The notes: a model not told the origin generated them from the letters alone. Positions 51,553-61,134 are shown, numbered from the stretch's first letter. The stretch is 64,000 nucleotides of DNA from Bifidobacterium dentium JCM 1195 = DSM 20436 (GCF_001042595.1 NZ_AP012326.1:2046001-2110000), one strand, 5' to 3'. A program made the numbers and translations.

Positions 51553-51574
51553 AATTCTGCCTATTACTCATCAA

Positions 51575-52597
51575 TCATCCGATTCTATTCAGCAATACTT
51601 TACACTTTTCGACTACTCGTCGACGCCAATATATCGCTTTCACTGTCCATTCCGGATTCACACAAAGCAATACAATATGCTTCCATATCTCATCAGGAAT
51701 CGCATCACGAACGGCATCCGCCAAATCATGCAACCCAACTACTCGAGATACTACTGCGTTCCTATTCTCCGGATCTCGCCAATCCAATTGAGCACTGAGA
51801 GCCAAATCGTCCAGAATCATCTGAATTAACGGAACAATAAGCCAGCCCCCTTCACCATGTTCGACAAATGCATCCAGCCGTTGCAGCCACGCATCAATCC
51901 GGTCAAGGTAACGAACGTTATACCGTGCATGCATGATGCTTCCCTGATGCTGTACATAATGGTAAAGCTCATCGGCCATGACAACGACCCGATCGCATTG
52001 GTACATGATTTCGTGGAAGACGAACTCATCCTCATGAAGCCGCCCCTTCGGGAAACGCAGTCCTTCCCAAAGGGAGCGGTGATACAACTTACTCCATGCC
52101 GTCACGGCATTCGGATCAACGTAGGTCAGCCCCAAACACTGACGACCTGACATCACACGCTCCCGCGGGCGCGCCTTTCTGGATTTTCGCAGAGCATTGC
52201 CGCTCTCATCCTCACGAACCACATCGCATACGGATAATGTGGAAGAATGCCTGCTGAGCGCGTCAAACATCCCCTCAATAAACCTCGGATCAACATAATC
52301 ATCGCTGTCAACAAATGCAATATACTCACCAAGACACACATCCAATCCGGCGTTCCTCGCATCCGACAACCCACCATTCACCTTATGGATAACCGAGATG
52401 CGGTCATCTTTGTCTGCCCAGGAATCACACTTCACCGATGACCCATCCGTCGAGCCATCATCCACAAGAAGAATTTCAATCCTCGAATAAGTTTGAGCAA
52501 TGATGCTTTCCACACACCGATCAAGGAACCCCCCGACGTTATAGACAGGGACAATAACACTTATCAGGGGCTGATTCTGCCGCACTCCCAATATCAC
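51575..52597 (-). CDS. GT2 glycosyltransferase (EpsJ-like, copy 4)
   Basis: A 340-residue GT-A enzyme with ISVIVPVYNVGGFLDRCVES, VDDGSTDGSSVKCDSW, NAGLDVCLGEYIAFVDSDDY and the acidic element GRLHEDEFVFHEIM. Its C-terminal half (LSAQLDWRDPENRN) aligns with the copies at 47681 and 57940. The start is uncertain: GTG at 52597 is read here, but GAGG lies too close to it and fits a TTG six bases downstream (52591) better. It is cotranscribed with the flippase. Confidence 0.85.
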   Translation of the reverse strand: MILGVRQNQPLISVIVPVYNVGGFLDRCVESIIAQTYSRIEILLVDDGSTDGSSVKCDSWADKDDRISVIHKVNGGLSDARNAGLDVCLGEYIAFVDSDDYVDPRFIEGMFDALSRHSSTLSVCDVVREDESGNALRKSRKARPRERVMSGRQCLGLTYVDPNAVTAWSKLYHRSLWEGLRFPKGRLHEDEFVFHEIMYQCDRVVVMADELYHYVQHQGSIMHARYNVRYLDRIDAWLQRLDAFVEHGEGGWLIVPLIQMILDDLALSAQLDWRDPENRNAVVSRVVGLHDLADAVRDAIPDEIWKHIVLLCVNPEWTVKAIYWRRRVVEKCKVLLNRIG

Positions 52598-52862
52598 CTC
52601 GAATTATTCAACTCACTCCACGGAATTGCAGGCTTCATTTCATCAATCCAAGGACCCAGAAATTAACCAATCTTTCTCATGTTCATTGTAAAGCAACCGG
52701 TATGACTTATCAGCCATGATTATTGCGTAGTGCTCCACATCTCACCTAAAATATCTCCGACATGAAGTTCAGTACAATATCAAGTTAGACAAGGATGGAC
52801 TGCGATTATCTCGGGAAAAACGTCCGCACCAACCTACCCTGACATAACCAAAGGAAAACATT
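52598..52862. promoter_or_regulatory. AT-rich divergent intergenic region
   Basis: A 265-base gap between the divergent GT2 and DUF6625-like genes. It is AT-rich and contains TACAAT near 52769 as a possible plus-strand -10 element, without a convincing -35. AAAGGAAAACATT precedes the plus-strand ATG. No gene was seen. Confidence 0.3.
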
Positions 52863-53846
52863 ATGAGTAAATGCACATTTATCATTCCTTACTATGGGCA
52901 TTTTCCAAATTATTTTCAGTTGTTTTTAAATTCTTGCAAAAATAATCCGAATTTTGAGTGGCTAATTTTCACGGACGACCATACCAATTACGATTGGCCG
53001 GCGAACGTCCACGTTCATTACGAGACATTCGCCGACATGCAAGCACGTGTCCGTAATGCCTTCCCCTTCCACCCGGAACTGAGGGCTCCATATAAATTGT
53101 GCGATCTCAAACCAATGTACGGATATCTCTTCAGCGACTATCTGAAAAACACGGGTTTCTGGGGATACTGCGACTGCGATCTCATCTTCGGCGACCTTGA
53201 TACGTACATCACCGACTCCATGCTTGAGAACCATGACAAAATATTCTTGATGGGACATTGCTCTTTGGTACGCAACACCGAAGAAATCACCACAAGATTC
53301 ATGCAGCCATTGAACGGTAGACTTCTATACCAAGACGTGCTTCAATCAGATCGGATCTTCACCTTTGACGAAAGTTATCTGCCGACGAATGTCAACAGAA
53401 TCTTCGAACAAAGCGGAGCCCGAATTTTCAAAGAGGACTATTCAGCGAACACCAGAGCCCGTTCCACGCACTTCCAACTGACCCGATATCAGGACGACCT
53501 ACATTCCTATATGACCGAGGCACCAATGCGAGCCGTGTTTACTTGGGAACATGGGCATCTCTACCGATACAGCAAACCGCTGAACGCATTCACCCGTCAG
53601 GAACTCATGTATATACATCTTCAGCGCCGTCATATGACCGTCGCGGATCAGAGCCTCAACACAGCCGATTCCTTCAAAATCATCCCGGGCTCCTTCGAAA
53701 AGCTCGAAGTCGAAACCGTGACTGAAGAGAATTTCGAAACCATCCGTTGGAACAGTAAGAAAAACGACGCACGGCACCGCAGGGATATCTTCAAAGGCGA
53801 TGTCAAATTCTGGTCGAAGCGAATCATCGGCAAGCTGAAGAAGTAA
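52863..53846 (+). CDS. DUF6625-like putative glycosyltransferase
   Basis: A 327-residue soluble protein of a family found in capsule loci (probably DUF6625). It begins TFIIPYYGHFPNYFQLFLNS like a GT-A enzyme, has EWLIFTDDHTNYDW, and carries an acidic GYCDCDLIFGDLDTYI segment near residue 100 that resembles a metal-binding D-x-D. This supports a glycosyltransferase, but the donor and acceptor are unknown. The first 120 bases are AT-rich and unlike the GC-rich rest of the window, a sign of transfer. It is a single plus-strand gene between two minus-strand units. Confidence 0.68.
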   Translation: MSKCTFIIPYYGHFPNYFQLFLNSCKNNPNFEWLIFTDDHTNYDWPANVHVHYETFADMQARVRNAFPFHPELRAPYKLCDLKPMYGYLFSDYLKNTGFWGYCDCDLIFGDLDTYITDSMLENHDKIFLMGHCSLVRNTEEITTRFMQPLNGRLLYQDVLQSDRIFTFDESYLPTNVNRIFEQSGARIFKEDYSANTRARSTHFQLTRYQDDLHSYMTEAPMRAVFTWEHGHLYRYSKPLNAFTRQELMYIHLQRRHMTVADQSLNTADSFKIIPGSFEKLEVETVTEENFETIRWNSKKNDARHRRDIFKGDVKFWSKRIIGKLKK

Positions 53847-53851
53847 GAACA

Positions 53852-53892
53852 AACGAATGGGTATGCGAGGAATCAGCGCCTCGCATACCCGT
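53852..53892 (-). terminator. Terminator at the end of the large glycan operon
   Basis: A perfect 12-bp stem GGGTATGCGAGG (53859-53870) / CCTCGCATACCC (53879-53890) lies between convergent genes. The minus strand continues with a T-rich stretch (ATTCGTTTGTTC), so it best ends the operon that stops at 53902, and may serve both strands. Confidence 0.7.
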
Positions 53893-53901
53893 TCAACACG
53901 T

Positions 53902-54780
53902 TCAGTTAGCTTCAAAACGACGAATCAGGTTCCCAGATATTTTTGAATCGATTTTTCTGGCGAACAGGCATCCAGACTCAAGAACCTTTTCATAATCACT
54001 CTCGTCCAGATACGCGGGCAAACTGCCATTGCGCCTGTGCCAATCAGAGTAGCGCAGATTATTTGGGGCAATATCGTCCTTAAAATGCGACACACCCAGA
54101 ATCGTCTGGAAAACAAATTCTTCAGGTACCTGCAACCGGTACACGTCATGCATGAACTTTGGATTATTCTGAATATAATCAAGCACATATCGCATCGGTT
54201 TTTCCGGCATGGACATCCATACCAGCCCCTGCGCTATATCATGAATACCACCGATATTATCGTTCAATAGTCCAAACGTACGCTGCACCCAATTGTCCGC
54301 ATTTCTTACGGCATGCACGATCTTGTTCCAGTAATTGAATCGCCATAGATGATTCTTGTATTGGAAAAATTTCTTCTGATGATTCTCCATATGAGACAGG
54401 TCACGATAATCCATATAGATTTTCGTATTTCCTGTAAAGAAATCCTTAATATATTGATTGCCATACACGGGATAATCCTGTCCCGAAATCAAATGCAGAT
54501 AGCCGTCATCCGCCGTCCACTCGCATGCCTCGCGCACGAGATCAATCAAGGCCAGCAAATGCTTATAGCTTCCCCAAGTAATGTCATATACGGACACGGC
54601 ATGGACTCCAGGCAATTCCTCCAACTGCTTCACATCACCCTCACCCAGCGCAGTCGACGACTTATCGATGTGAACGAACACGTTGAAATCGGCACGCAGC
54701 CGATTCACTAAGCGATAGAGATTATCTGGATCTTTGTATGCGGTCACGACAAATGAATGGCTTCTGGTTTCGGTAATCAT
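53902..54780 (-). CDS. GT14 beta-1,6-N-acetylglucosaminyltransferase-like (Core-2/I-branching family)
   Basis: A 292-residue enzyme of the GT14 Branch family. Visible features are SFVVTAYKDPDNLYRLVNRL, NVFVHIDKSS, DITWGSYKHLLALIDLVREA, YLHLISGQDYPVY and a late IAPNNLRYSDWHRRNGS, which follow the family order. In bacteria these enzymes add branching or side-chain sugars to glycans. The start at 54780 is set by GAGGGGGCGTACGAT; the frame runs on to 54849 inside the next gene. It is the last gene of the minus-strand operon running in from the right edge. Confidence 0.85.
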   Translation of the reverse strand: MITETRSHSFVVTAYKDPDNLYRLVNRLRADFNVFVHIDKSSTALGEGDVKQLEELPGVHAVSVYDITWGSYKHLLALIDLVREACEWTADDGYLHLISGQDYPVYGNQYIKDFFTGNTKIYMDYRDLSHMENHQKKFFQYKNHLWRFNYWNKIVHAVRNADNWVQRTFGLLNDNIGGIHDIAQGLVWMSMPEKPMRYVLDYIQNNPKFMHDVYRLQVPEEFVFQTILGVSHFKDDIAPNNLRYSDWHRRNGSLPAYLDESDYEKVLESGCLFARKIDSKISGNLIRRFEAN

Positions 54781-54793
54781 ATCGTACGCCCCC

Positions 54794-55792
54794 TCACTTG
54801 GATTTTTCCCCGAATGCCGATACCGAGGCAACATAAACAGTGGGAACATGCGCCATCATCCATATTTTCACTTTATGGGAGATGGCCAGCGTTCCATCCT
54901 TATAAACCTTCTTCGCGGCATAGGCCAGTTTTTCCCGCCAAACGGCAAGCACTTCCGCGCCCATATGCTTTGAAGCCAAGTCATAGACAATGTCGTATCT
55001 GCCTTGCATGGCGAAGAACGCGAGCGCATTTCGGTCAGCATATCCGCTTTCGGAAAGGTACTTGCAGCATTTGTCGGCAATGATGGCACGATCAAAACTA
55101 TGTTCGTTCAAACTGGCGGTCGTAATGGAGTTCTTGCGGATCCGGTAACGGTACAGCGCCTTTGGATTGAAGTAGATTCCCTTCATCGTGCGGTACACGT
55201 GGGCGAGCACGTAATAGTCCTCATTGTTCAGACCTTCGGGGAACCGAATGCCATCCTCTCGGAAGAAGCGCGCGTCGAACAGCTTGTTCCATACCGCGCT
55301 GGCCATACGATCCCGATGGTAGAGGAAGGAACGCAACGCTTGGTCAGACGTGAAGACACGCGCCGGCAGATGCCCGTCGATATGTTCAGTGTCGCCATCT
55401 TCAAAGTTCTTCTCCGTGCCGCACATCACCACGTCAACTTCATGTTGTTCCTGCATCCACTGCCACATGGTACGCAGCATGTTTGGGTCGATCCAGTCGT
55501 CGCTGTCCACGAAAGCGATACAATCTCCCCTCGCCTGGTCAAGTCCGGCATTACGCGCGGAAGACAATCCTCCGTTCGCTTTATGAATGACGCTGATGCG
55601 ATTATCTTTCGCCGCCCACATATCACATTTGCCCGGGCAAGCATCGCGGGAGCCATCATCGACGAGGATGATTTCCAAGTTGCGATAGCTTTGCTCGACA
55701 ATGCTCTTGACACATTGATCAAGATACCGTTCCACGTTGTAGACGGGAACGATCACGCTGATCAGTAGCTCATCGGGAACCTCATTACTCAT
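54794..55792 (-). CDS. GT2 glycosyltransferase (EpsJ-like, copy 5)
   Basis: A 332-residue GT-A enzyme with ISVIVPVYNVERYLDQCVKS, VDDGSRDACPGKCDMW, NAGLDQARGDCIAFVDSDDW and the acidic LNNEDYYVLAHVYRTM element. Its second half, from VWNKLFDARFF through IPKALYRYRIRK-like sequence, closely resembles the partial copy at the right edge of the window (63305), so these two form their own subfamily. Its start overlaps the stop of the nitroreductase gene as ATGA, implying coupled translation. Confidence 0.87.
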   Translation of the reverse strand: MSNEVPDELLISVIVPVYNVERYLDQCVKSIVEQSYRNLEIILVDDGSRDACPGKCDMWAAKDNRISVIHKANGGLSSARNAGLDQARGDCIAFVDSDDWIDPNMLRTMWQWMQEQHEVDVVMCGTEKNFEDGDTEHIDGHLPARVFTSDQALRSFLYHRDRMASAVWNKLFDARFFREDGIRFPEGLNNEDYYVLAHVYRTMKGIYFNPKALYRYRIRKNSITTASLNEHSFDRAIIADKCCKYLSESGYADRNALAFFAMQGRYDIVYDLASKHMGAEVLAVWREKLAYAAKKVYKDGTLAISHKVKIWMMAHVPTVYVASVSAFGEKSK

Positions 55793-56802
55793 GCGTGCAC
55801 CGTCACAATGCTTTCGGCGTCAAAACGCTTGGACATACAGGTTTCAACCTCCGGGAGGAAATGCCCGACCGCAATGTACATCACCAGGAATTCGCTATCC
55901 GGCAGATTCAGCAACTTGCGGGTGGCCTCATCTCGCTTCATCGGCAGCATGGTGTTCAAAGGGCATGCGGCAAGCTGCTGCTCCTCAAGCGCAAGCAGCA
56001 GAGACATTCCGAACAGTCCACCATCCGTATATCCCTCATTGCGCTCATCCTGATTCATGAAGGCCTGATTGTCTGCGGTGAGCAGAATAAGTGCCGGCGG
56101 CATCTTATATCCACGGAATCCGCCCTGCAGTGGCATCAGCTTGGCAATCAAATCGGCATTGGTAATGATGTGCACACGCGTGGGTTGACGATTGCATACC
56201 GATGGGGTGCGCATGGCGATGGCCACGGCTTGCTCGATGTCTTCGGCGCCGACCGGCTCGTCGCTGAATTCGCGTACGGAATGGCGTGCTTGGGACAGCT
56301 GGCTGTACGTAAGCTCCGCATTATGCGTTTTATCGGCGGCTTTGATGGTCAACACACCTCCGACATGCCCCTGCGCCTGGCCTATCTCATTCCACAGGTC
56401 ATCCGAAAAGAGGCAGCGCATGTAAGCAAGATCATAACCATTGCGTTCATGACGCGTACGATATTCGTGCAGCGCGCAAATCGCGGATTGGAAGATCTCA
56501 TTGTTCGCATATTGCGTGTCAACGTTGCACAGAGCCGCCAACAAAGGAGCGAATTGAGCAAGTACGCCTTTGCCGAATCCGAAACGAAAGTCCCGATGGC
56601 TCAATCCTTTTTCAATCTGATGGGTGAAAAAGATGATTCGGGTTTCCAGATGTGCTTTCCTCATGGATCCACGCTTGGCGTAGTTTCGTCTGAAACGCCT
56701 CATCTGGTGAATGGTTTCGCTGCGCAATTTCAAGGAGGATTGCACTCCGCGCACCCACGCAATCAGTGACTCGGGGACAATGCTTTTCAGCTTCTCTCTC
56801 AT
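55789..56802 (-). CDS. Nitroreductase-family flavoprotein of the glycan operon
   Basis: A 337-residue protein. The C-terminal part, from about residue 160, is an FMN nitroreductase fold: LSQARHSVREFSDEPVGAED, AMRTPSVCNRQPTRVHII and GLFGMSLLLALEEQQLAACP. The N-terminal 160 residues are helical with THQIEKGLSHRDFRFGFGKG, a segment that occurs in a nitroreductase group tied to capsule loci. The reaction is unknown; an oxidation or reduction of a sugar or lipid carrier, or of a nucleotide sugar, is possible. It sits between the pyruvyltransferase (13 bases away) and a GT2 gene (4-base overlap), so it belongs to the pathway by context. Confidence 0.78.
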   Translation of the reverse strand: MREKLKSIVPESLIAWVRGVQSSLKLRSETIHQMRRFRRNYAKRGSMRKAHLETRIIFFTHQIEKGLSHRDFRFGFGKGVLAQFAPLLAALCNVDTQYANNEIFQSAICALHEYRTRHERNGYDLAYMRCLFSDDLWNEIGQAQGHVGGVLTIKAADKTHNAELTYSQLSQARHSVREFSDEPVGAEDIEQAVAIAMRTPSVCNRQPTRVHIITNADLIAKLMPLQGGFRGYKMPPALILLTADNQAFMNQDERNEGYTDGGLFGMSLLLALEEQQLAACPLNTMLPMKRDEATRKLLNLPDSEFLVMYIAVGHFLPEVETCMSKRFDAESIVTVHA

Positions 56803-56815
56803 GTTTCCGGTCCTT

Positions 56816-57943
56816 CTAGTCCTTCAGTGCATCACGCAGGTATGCTCTGGAGCGTTCGACTTCACGTCCCAGTTTTTCATTGGTAGAACGATAATCAATG
56901 GTCGAATCATCCCAGGGCTCGCCTTCAATGAGCTGCCTGCTGCCCAATCCACACAGCTTGAGCAACGAGCTCATACGATCGTCCATGTTGACTTTGCCGT
57001 TGTGCTTGCCGCGTACCACATAGAACTGCTTCTCGAATTTGATGGAGAACGCCGTGCCGTGGAAGGATGCGGACAACACGTAGTCGGCGTTCTTGATCAA
57101 GCTGAGATAATGGTTTGGCGCAGCCACTTCAAGCAGATGGAAACCATATTTCTTCAGTCCATAGGACTTATTGCCAGTGAACATCACATATACCGGCAGC
57201 CCCTTGCTCTGTGCAAACGCCTGGACCGCCTTGGCCGCGGAATCATTGAGTTCGATGGAGTCAATGGCGTAGTAGAAGATGTACGGCTCATGCACCAAAG
57301 GTGCGTCGGTGATGGGATCATACGCATTGGCATCAATCAGCAACGTCGGATCGAGTACCTGTTCCACATGCTGCGGCACCAACGGCTGCAGATATTCCTG
57401 CGCGGTCAGCTCACGCACCGCGATGGACTGGTAGCCGGACAACAGTTTGGCATAATGCTCGGCAAGAGCCTTGTCTTCCTTTTTGTCGAGGATATGGCCG
57501 CCCATGCTAGAAGCGTAGGAAATCTTACGTCCTTGATGCACGAAGCTCAACAGGTAGGCGTCGGAGTAATCCCAGGCGTCCGTGTTCCAGATTTGATCAC
57601 TGCCTGACACGAAAACATCGTACTTGCCATTGAGTTCCTCCAACTGTTCGACGGTCTCATAGAACTTCGGAGTAAGGCCCAACGCCTTATGCTGCAAATT
57701 CACAAAGTCATCGTGACGTTGCTGAATCAGCTTGTGGTGGAAGAAGGCATACGCGTTCTTGGCAATGTCCTTCGGACCGGACACCTTCTTATACACGTCA
57801 TACAGATACTGCTGGCGCGGCGTGGAAAAATCGATGACGTCGCATTCATGGCCGAGCTGCTCAATGGCTTTCTGCGTGGCAAACGCCTGCAAGAACGAAC
57901 CATTGTTATGGGCTGCATGGTAGGTAATCAGTGCAATCTTCAT
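56816..57943 (-). CDS. Polysaccharide pyruvyltransferase (CsaB-like)
   Basis: A 375-residue enzyme that would form a pyruvate ketal on a glycan sugar from phosphoenolpyruvate, giving the polymer negative charge. It begins MKIALITYHAAHNNGSFLQA, has VFVSGSDQIWNTDAWDYSDA, then VLDPTLLID and SASFHGTAFSIKF, the standard motifs of the family. GGGAGATGCGCG before ATG 57943 sets the start; a longer frame to 57994 would run into the upstream GT2. Its start overlaps the GT2 stop at 57940 as ATGA. Nothing in the sequence identifies the acceptor sugar. Confidence 0.88.
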   Translation of the reverse strand: MKIALITYHAAHNNGSFLQAFATQKAIEQLGHECDVIDFSTPRQQYLYDVYKKVSGPKDIAKNAYAFFHHKLIQQRHDDFVNLQHKALGLTPKFYETVEQLEELNGKYDVFVSGSDQIWNTDAWDYSDAYLLSFVHQGRKISYASSMGGHILDKKEDKALAEHYAKLLSGYQSIAVRELTAQEYLQPLVPQHVEQVLDPTLLIDANAYDPITDAPLVHEPYIFYYAIDSIELNDSAAKAVQAFAQSKGLPVYVMFTGNKSYGLKKYGFHLLEVAAPNHYLSLIKNADYVLSASFHGTAFSIKFEKQFYVVRGKHNGKVNMDDRMSSLLKLCGLGSRQLIEGEPWDDSTIDYRSTNEKLGREVERSRAYLRDALKD

Positions 57944-58953
57944 CGCGCATCTCCCTTCACAGCGCTTTTGTTGTCGTATAACTTGCGTTGCCAAAACAAA
58001 AATGGGCAGATTCTTGTTCCTAGGTAGTTGACCCGATCCTTAACAGATAGGTATCGCATGGTACTCCAGGGAAGCGTGCGGAACAATCGAAACAGTACTT
58101 CCAATCTCTTATGCACTTGTTCATCCGACCAGTCCAACTGCCGTGCCCGATATATCGAATCCTTAAGCTGACTAAAGAACCCTGGAACCAAATCAACAGC
58201 GCCTTCGTCTAACAGAAAATGCACTTTGCCTATTAATGCCTCGATAATATCAAGAGAACGCAAAGTATACTTGGAATGCACAATACTGCCATCACGTTCA
58301 ATGTAATGGTACAGACGTTCCGGCAGCAGCACCGCGGCACGGGCACGGCCAAAAATCCTGTACGTTACAAACTCATCCTCATGTATTTTTCCCAGAGGAT
58401 ATCGAATGCCGTCCCATAGCGAGCGGCGGTAGAGCTTATTCCACGCCACTACGTTATCCATGCCGTTCTCGTCTCCACGCTGCCTCATGCAATCCAAACC
58501 CGAACATGTTCGTCGAATATCCGTAACCGGGGCATATTCTTCACGCCGAACCGGAGCCGTCTGGGCAACGGCATGGCCATCAATATCTTCATGAAACACC
58601 GAGCACATGGCAAGATCGACTTGAACGTCCCCCATAGCATCAGCCATGATGGCGATATAACCCGGCTCCACATAATCATCACCATCCACGAAAGCGATGA
58701 ACTCACCGACGGCCACATCCAATCCGGCATTCCGAGCTGAAGAGAGGCCTCCATTGGGTTTGTGAATCACACGAACGCGAGAATCCCTTTCGACCCATGC
58801 ATCACACATCACCGGACACTGATCCTTACCACCGTCATCCACCAGAATGATTTCCAGATTGCGATACGTCTGATTCACCACACTACGAACGCAACGATCA
58901 AGATACGGCTCCACCCCATATATAGGAATGATCACACTCACCAAATCCGACAC
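57940..58953 (-). CDS. GT2 glycosyltransferase (EpsJ-like, copy 6)
   Basis: A 337-residue GT-A enzyme with VSVIIPIYGVEPYLDRCVRS, VDDGGKDQCPVMCDAW, NAGLDVAVGEFIAFVDGDDY and the acidic GKIHEDEFVTYRIFG element. The usual DSDD reads DGDD here, so one metal-region residue differs from the other copies. Its tail (ARQLDWSDEQVHKRLEVL) matches the copies at 47681 and 51575. It is coupled by a 4-base overlap to the pyruvyltransferase and lies 7 bases behind copy 7. Confidence 0.87.
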   Translation of the reverse strand: MSDLVSVIIPIYGVEPYLDRCVRSVVNQTYRNLEIILVDDGGKDQCPVMCDAWVERDSRVRVIHKPNGGLSSARNAGLDVAVGEFIAFVDGDDYVEPGYIAIMADAMGDVQVDLAMCSVFHEDIDGHAVAQTAPVRREEYAPVTDIRRTCSGLDCMRQRGDENGMDNVVAWNKLYRRSLWDGIRYPLGKIHEDEFVTYRIFGRARAAVLLPERLYHYIERDGSIVHSKYTLRSLDIIEALIGKVHFLLDEGAVDLVPGFFSQLKDSIYRARQLDWSDEQVHKRLEVLFRLFRTLPWSTMRYLSVKDRVNYLGTRICPFLFWQRKLYDNKSAVKGDAR

Positions 58954-58960
58954 GTGTCGC

Positions 58961-59989
58961 TCACCTCCAATACAGTTTCCACAAGAACGGCATATTTACA
59001 ACGAACGCGACTTTGGTACGTCGGTCTACAGCCACGCGTCTGATTTCCCGCAAGTACACACCTCGATACGGTGACGAAGCCGCACAACGGACAAAGCGCA
59101 ATAGCTCCGTTTCGTCAACGCTCCCTGCTGCTTTGCCGGCATCATAGACCGCCCATAACGTGTCGTTTGCCATACGCAGATATAGACCACGTCTATTCGC
59201 ATCACTGATCGGCATGTCCCGATAAAACGCCAAATGCTTGCCATGGGAATATTCCAAATCGTGTGTCTTTCCCGAACGAAATCCACGAACCAAACTGTCC
59301 GCATGCTGTAGATACAGATACGAACATTGCGGAGAGAAAACCACACGAATACCACGAGCGAGAAGTTCCAAAACAAATACCGTATCCTCGCCAAACGCAG
59401 CATCACGAGCAAATCGTAAGTCTCCGATGGTCGCACGCCGATACAGTTTTCCCCAGCATTGATAGAGCAACTCATCATTATCAAAAGCGCATAACCGATT
59501 CGCCACATCTTTTTCATGGCGTTGGCGAGTGTCGATTACTTCTTCCTGACGCACAGTCCTGCTCCCCTGGCTGACAGTGCCGCCATCGGCAAGCTCTTCG
59601 ACAACGTCGTATCCGCACACCACCATATCCGCAGAATGCTCGTGCGCACATCTCAAAGCCCCCATGACCGCATCTACACGCAACTGATCATCGCTATCGA
59701 CGAACAATACATACTCGCCGGTAGCAGTGTCCAAACCAGCGTTACGTGCTTCGGACACTCCTTTACAGGTTTGATGAATCACACGAATACGCTGATCACG
59801 CTCCGCGGCCGCATCACAGAGTTCCGACGATCCGTCCGTAGACCCATCATCAACCAGTATGATGTCAAGCTTCGGGTAGATCTGCGAGCGCAAGCTATCC
59901 ACACAAGCATCGAGGTAATTCTTCGCGTTCCGCACCGGCACGATAATGCTTACTGAGGGTAAGGGAGATATCTCAATATTTCCAGTCAT
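58961..59989 (-). CDS. GT2 glycosyltransferase (EpsJ-like, copy 7)
   Basis: A 342-residue GT-A enzyme with VSIIVPVRNAKNYLDACVDS, VDDGSTDGSSELCDAA, NAGLDTATGEYVLFVDSDDQ and AFGEDTVFVLELL. Its C-terminus (MPFLWKLYWR) and middle set it apart from the other copies. Its start overlaps the GT4 stop at 59986 as ATGA. The N-terminus before the first strand (MTGNIEISPLPS) is longer than in neighbours, but GGAGGTAGATC lies directly before ATG 59989. Confidence 0.87.
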   Translation of the reverse strand: MTGNIEISPLPSVSIIVPVRNAKNYLDACVDSLRSQIYPKLDIILVDDGSTDGSSELCDAAAERDQRIRVIHQTCKGVSEARNAGLDTATGEYVLFVDSDDQLRVDAVMGALRCAHEHSADMVVCGYDVVEELADGGTVSQGSRTVRQEEVIDTRQRHEKDVANRLCAFDNDELLYQCWGKLYRRATIGDLRFARDAAFGEDTVFVLELLARGIRVVFSPQCSYLYLQHADSLVRGFRSGKTHDLEYSHGKHLAFYRDMPISDANRRGLYLRMANDTLWAVYDAGKAAGSVDETELLRFVRCAASSPYRGVYLREIRRVAVDRRTKVAFVVNMPFLWKLYWR

Positions 59990-61131
59990 GATCTACCTCC
60001 TTTTCTTATGTAGAATTCCTGTAGTCGGGCGGCTACATCAGACATTTCGTATCCTGCGGACCGCACCTCGGCAGTTCGATTCTTCCGTTCAGGCGCATTC
60101 CTGAGCATGTCGTTAAGTCGCTCCGCCCAAATCTCTGGTCCGTTTTCCAATCGTTCGAAATGCATAAGATCACACACCCGAACCGCTTCCGGCACTACAC
60201 CGGCGGAACCAAGGCAAGGCAAACCGGCGCATTGCGCTTCGATATACACGATGCCCAGTCCTTCGGCCACCGACGGAAGCACGAAAGCATCCATGGCCTG
60301 GTAGAGTTCTGCGACGTCGGCACGCTGCCCAAGCAAATGCACACAGTCTTCCAAATTCATCTCGACGACGCTACGTTCGATCTCCTCCCGCAATAAACCA
60401 TCGCCCACTAGAATCAACACAGATTCCGGATGAATGACATGGTAGCGCTCGAACATACGCATCAGGAACATCGGGTTCTTCTGCGGTCGCAATCCACCGC
60501 AGAATCCGATGACTGAAGTGTGTTCGGCGATTCCCAACTCACTGCGGAGCCTTTTCCTGACTGCGATGTTATAGGCGAATCGCGCGCTGTCTATGCCATT
60601 GCGAATCCAGGTGTAGGGCTTATCAGGAAACATAAAATTCGCCGCCAAATCCGAACAAGCGAAATAATGGGTGGGGTATCGGTCAATATCTTTGGCAATG
60701 GCCCTGCCTCGCATGTCCCACAGCAACGCCCGTAGCGGGTTTTCATGATGCTGGTATTCCTCAATGTTATGGGAATGCAGAACGCGTAATCCGATACCTG
60801 CGCGCTGCGCATACTTCAATGGCAACGCATAGGGAAAGTTCGCATGCATGTGGACCCCCACGATTTCCGGATGCTGTCGGAAGAACTTCGGCAGACACGT
60901 ACGTGAACGGATCAGGGAATCTCGCTGTGGAACGAGTTCCCGATATATGGTTCCCCCCATGTCTCGAATCTCATCTTCGAAATGCAGTGGACCGTCATGA
61001 TGGTCCTGCAGAAAATCGAACTGCACCTTGGTCCGATCCATATGACGGTACACGTTCATGATGAAGGTCTCGATTCCACCCAGACTGGTGGTCATTCCCC
61101 ATTGGAGGATATGAATAGGCTGTGATTCCAT
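59986..61131 (-). CDS. Glycosyltransferase family 4 (GT1-domain, EpsF-like)
   Basis: A 381-residue GT-B enzyme. The N-terminal domain has ILQWGMTTSLGGIETFIMNV (acceptor loop) and VGVHMHANFPYALPLKYAQR; the C-terminal domain has VIGFCGGLRPQKNPMFLMRM, LILVGDGLLREE and the E-x7-E element in SVAEGLGIVYIEAQCAGLP. It resembles EpsF-type transferases, which often add a galactose or N-acetylgalactosamine, but the sugar here is not proven. It is 3 bases from the frameshifted GT4 and overlaps copy 7 by four bases. Confidence 0.9.
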   Translation of the reverse strand: MESQPIHILQWGMTTSLGGIETFIMNVYRHMDRTKVQFDFLQDHHDGPLHFEDEIRDMGGTIYRELVPQRDSLIRSRTCLPKFFRQHPEIVGVHMHANFPYALPLKYAQRAGIGLRVLHSHNIEEYQHHENPLRALLWDMRGRAIAKDIDRYPTHYFACSDLAANFMFPDKPYTWIRNGIDSARFAYNIAVRKRLRSELGIAEHTSVIGFCGGLRPQKNPMFLMRMFERYHVIHPESVLILVGDGLLREEIERSVVEMNLEDCVHLLGQRADVAELYQAMDAFVLPSVAEGLGIVYIEAQCAGLPCLGSAGVVPEAVRVCDLMHFERLENGPEIWAERLNDMLRNAPERKNRTAEVRSAGYEMSDVAARLQEFYIRKGGRS

Positions 61132-61134
61132 GTT

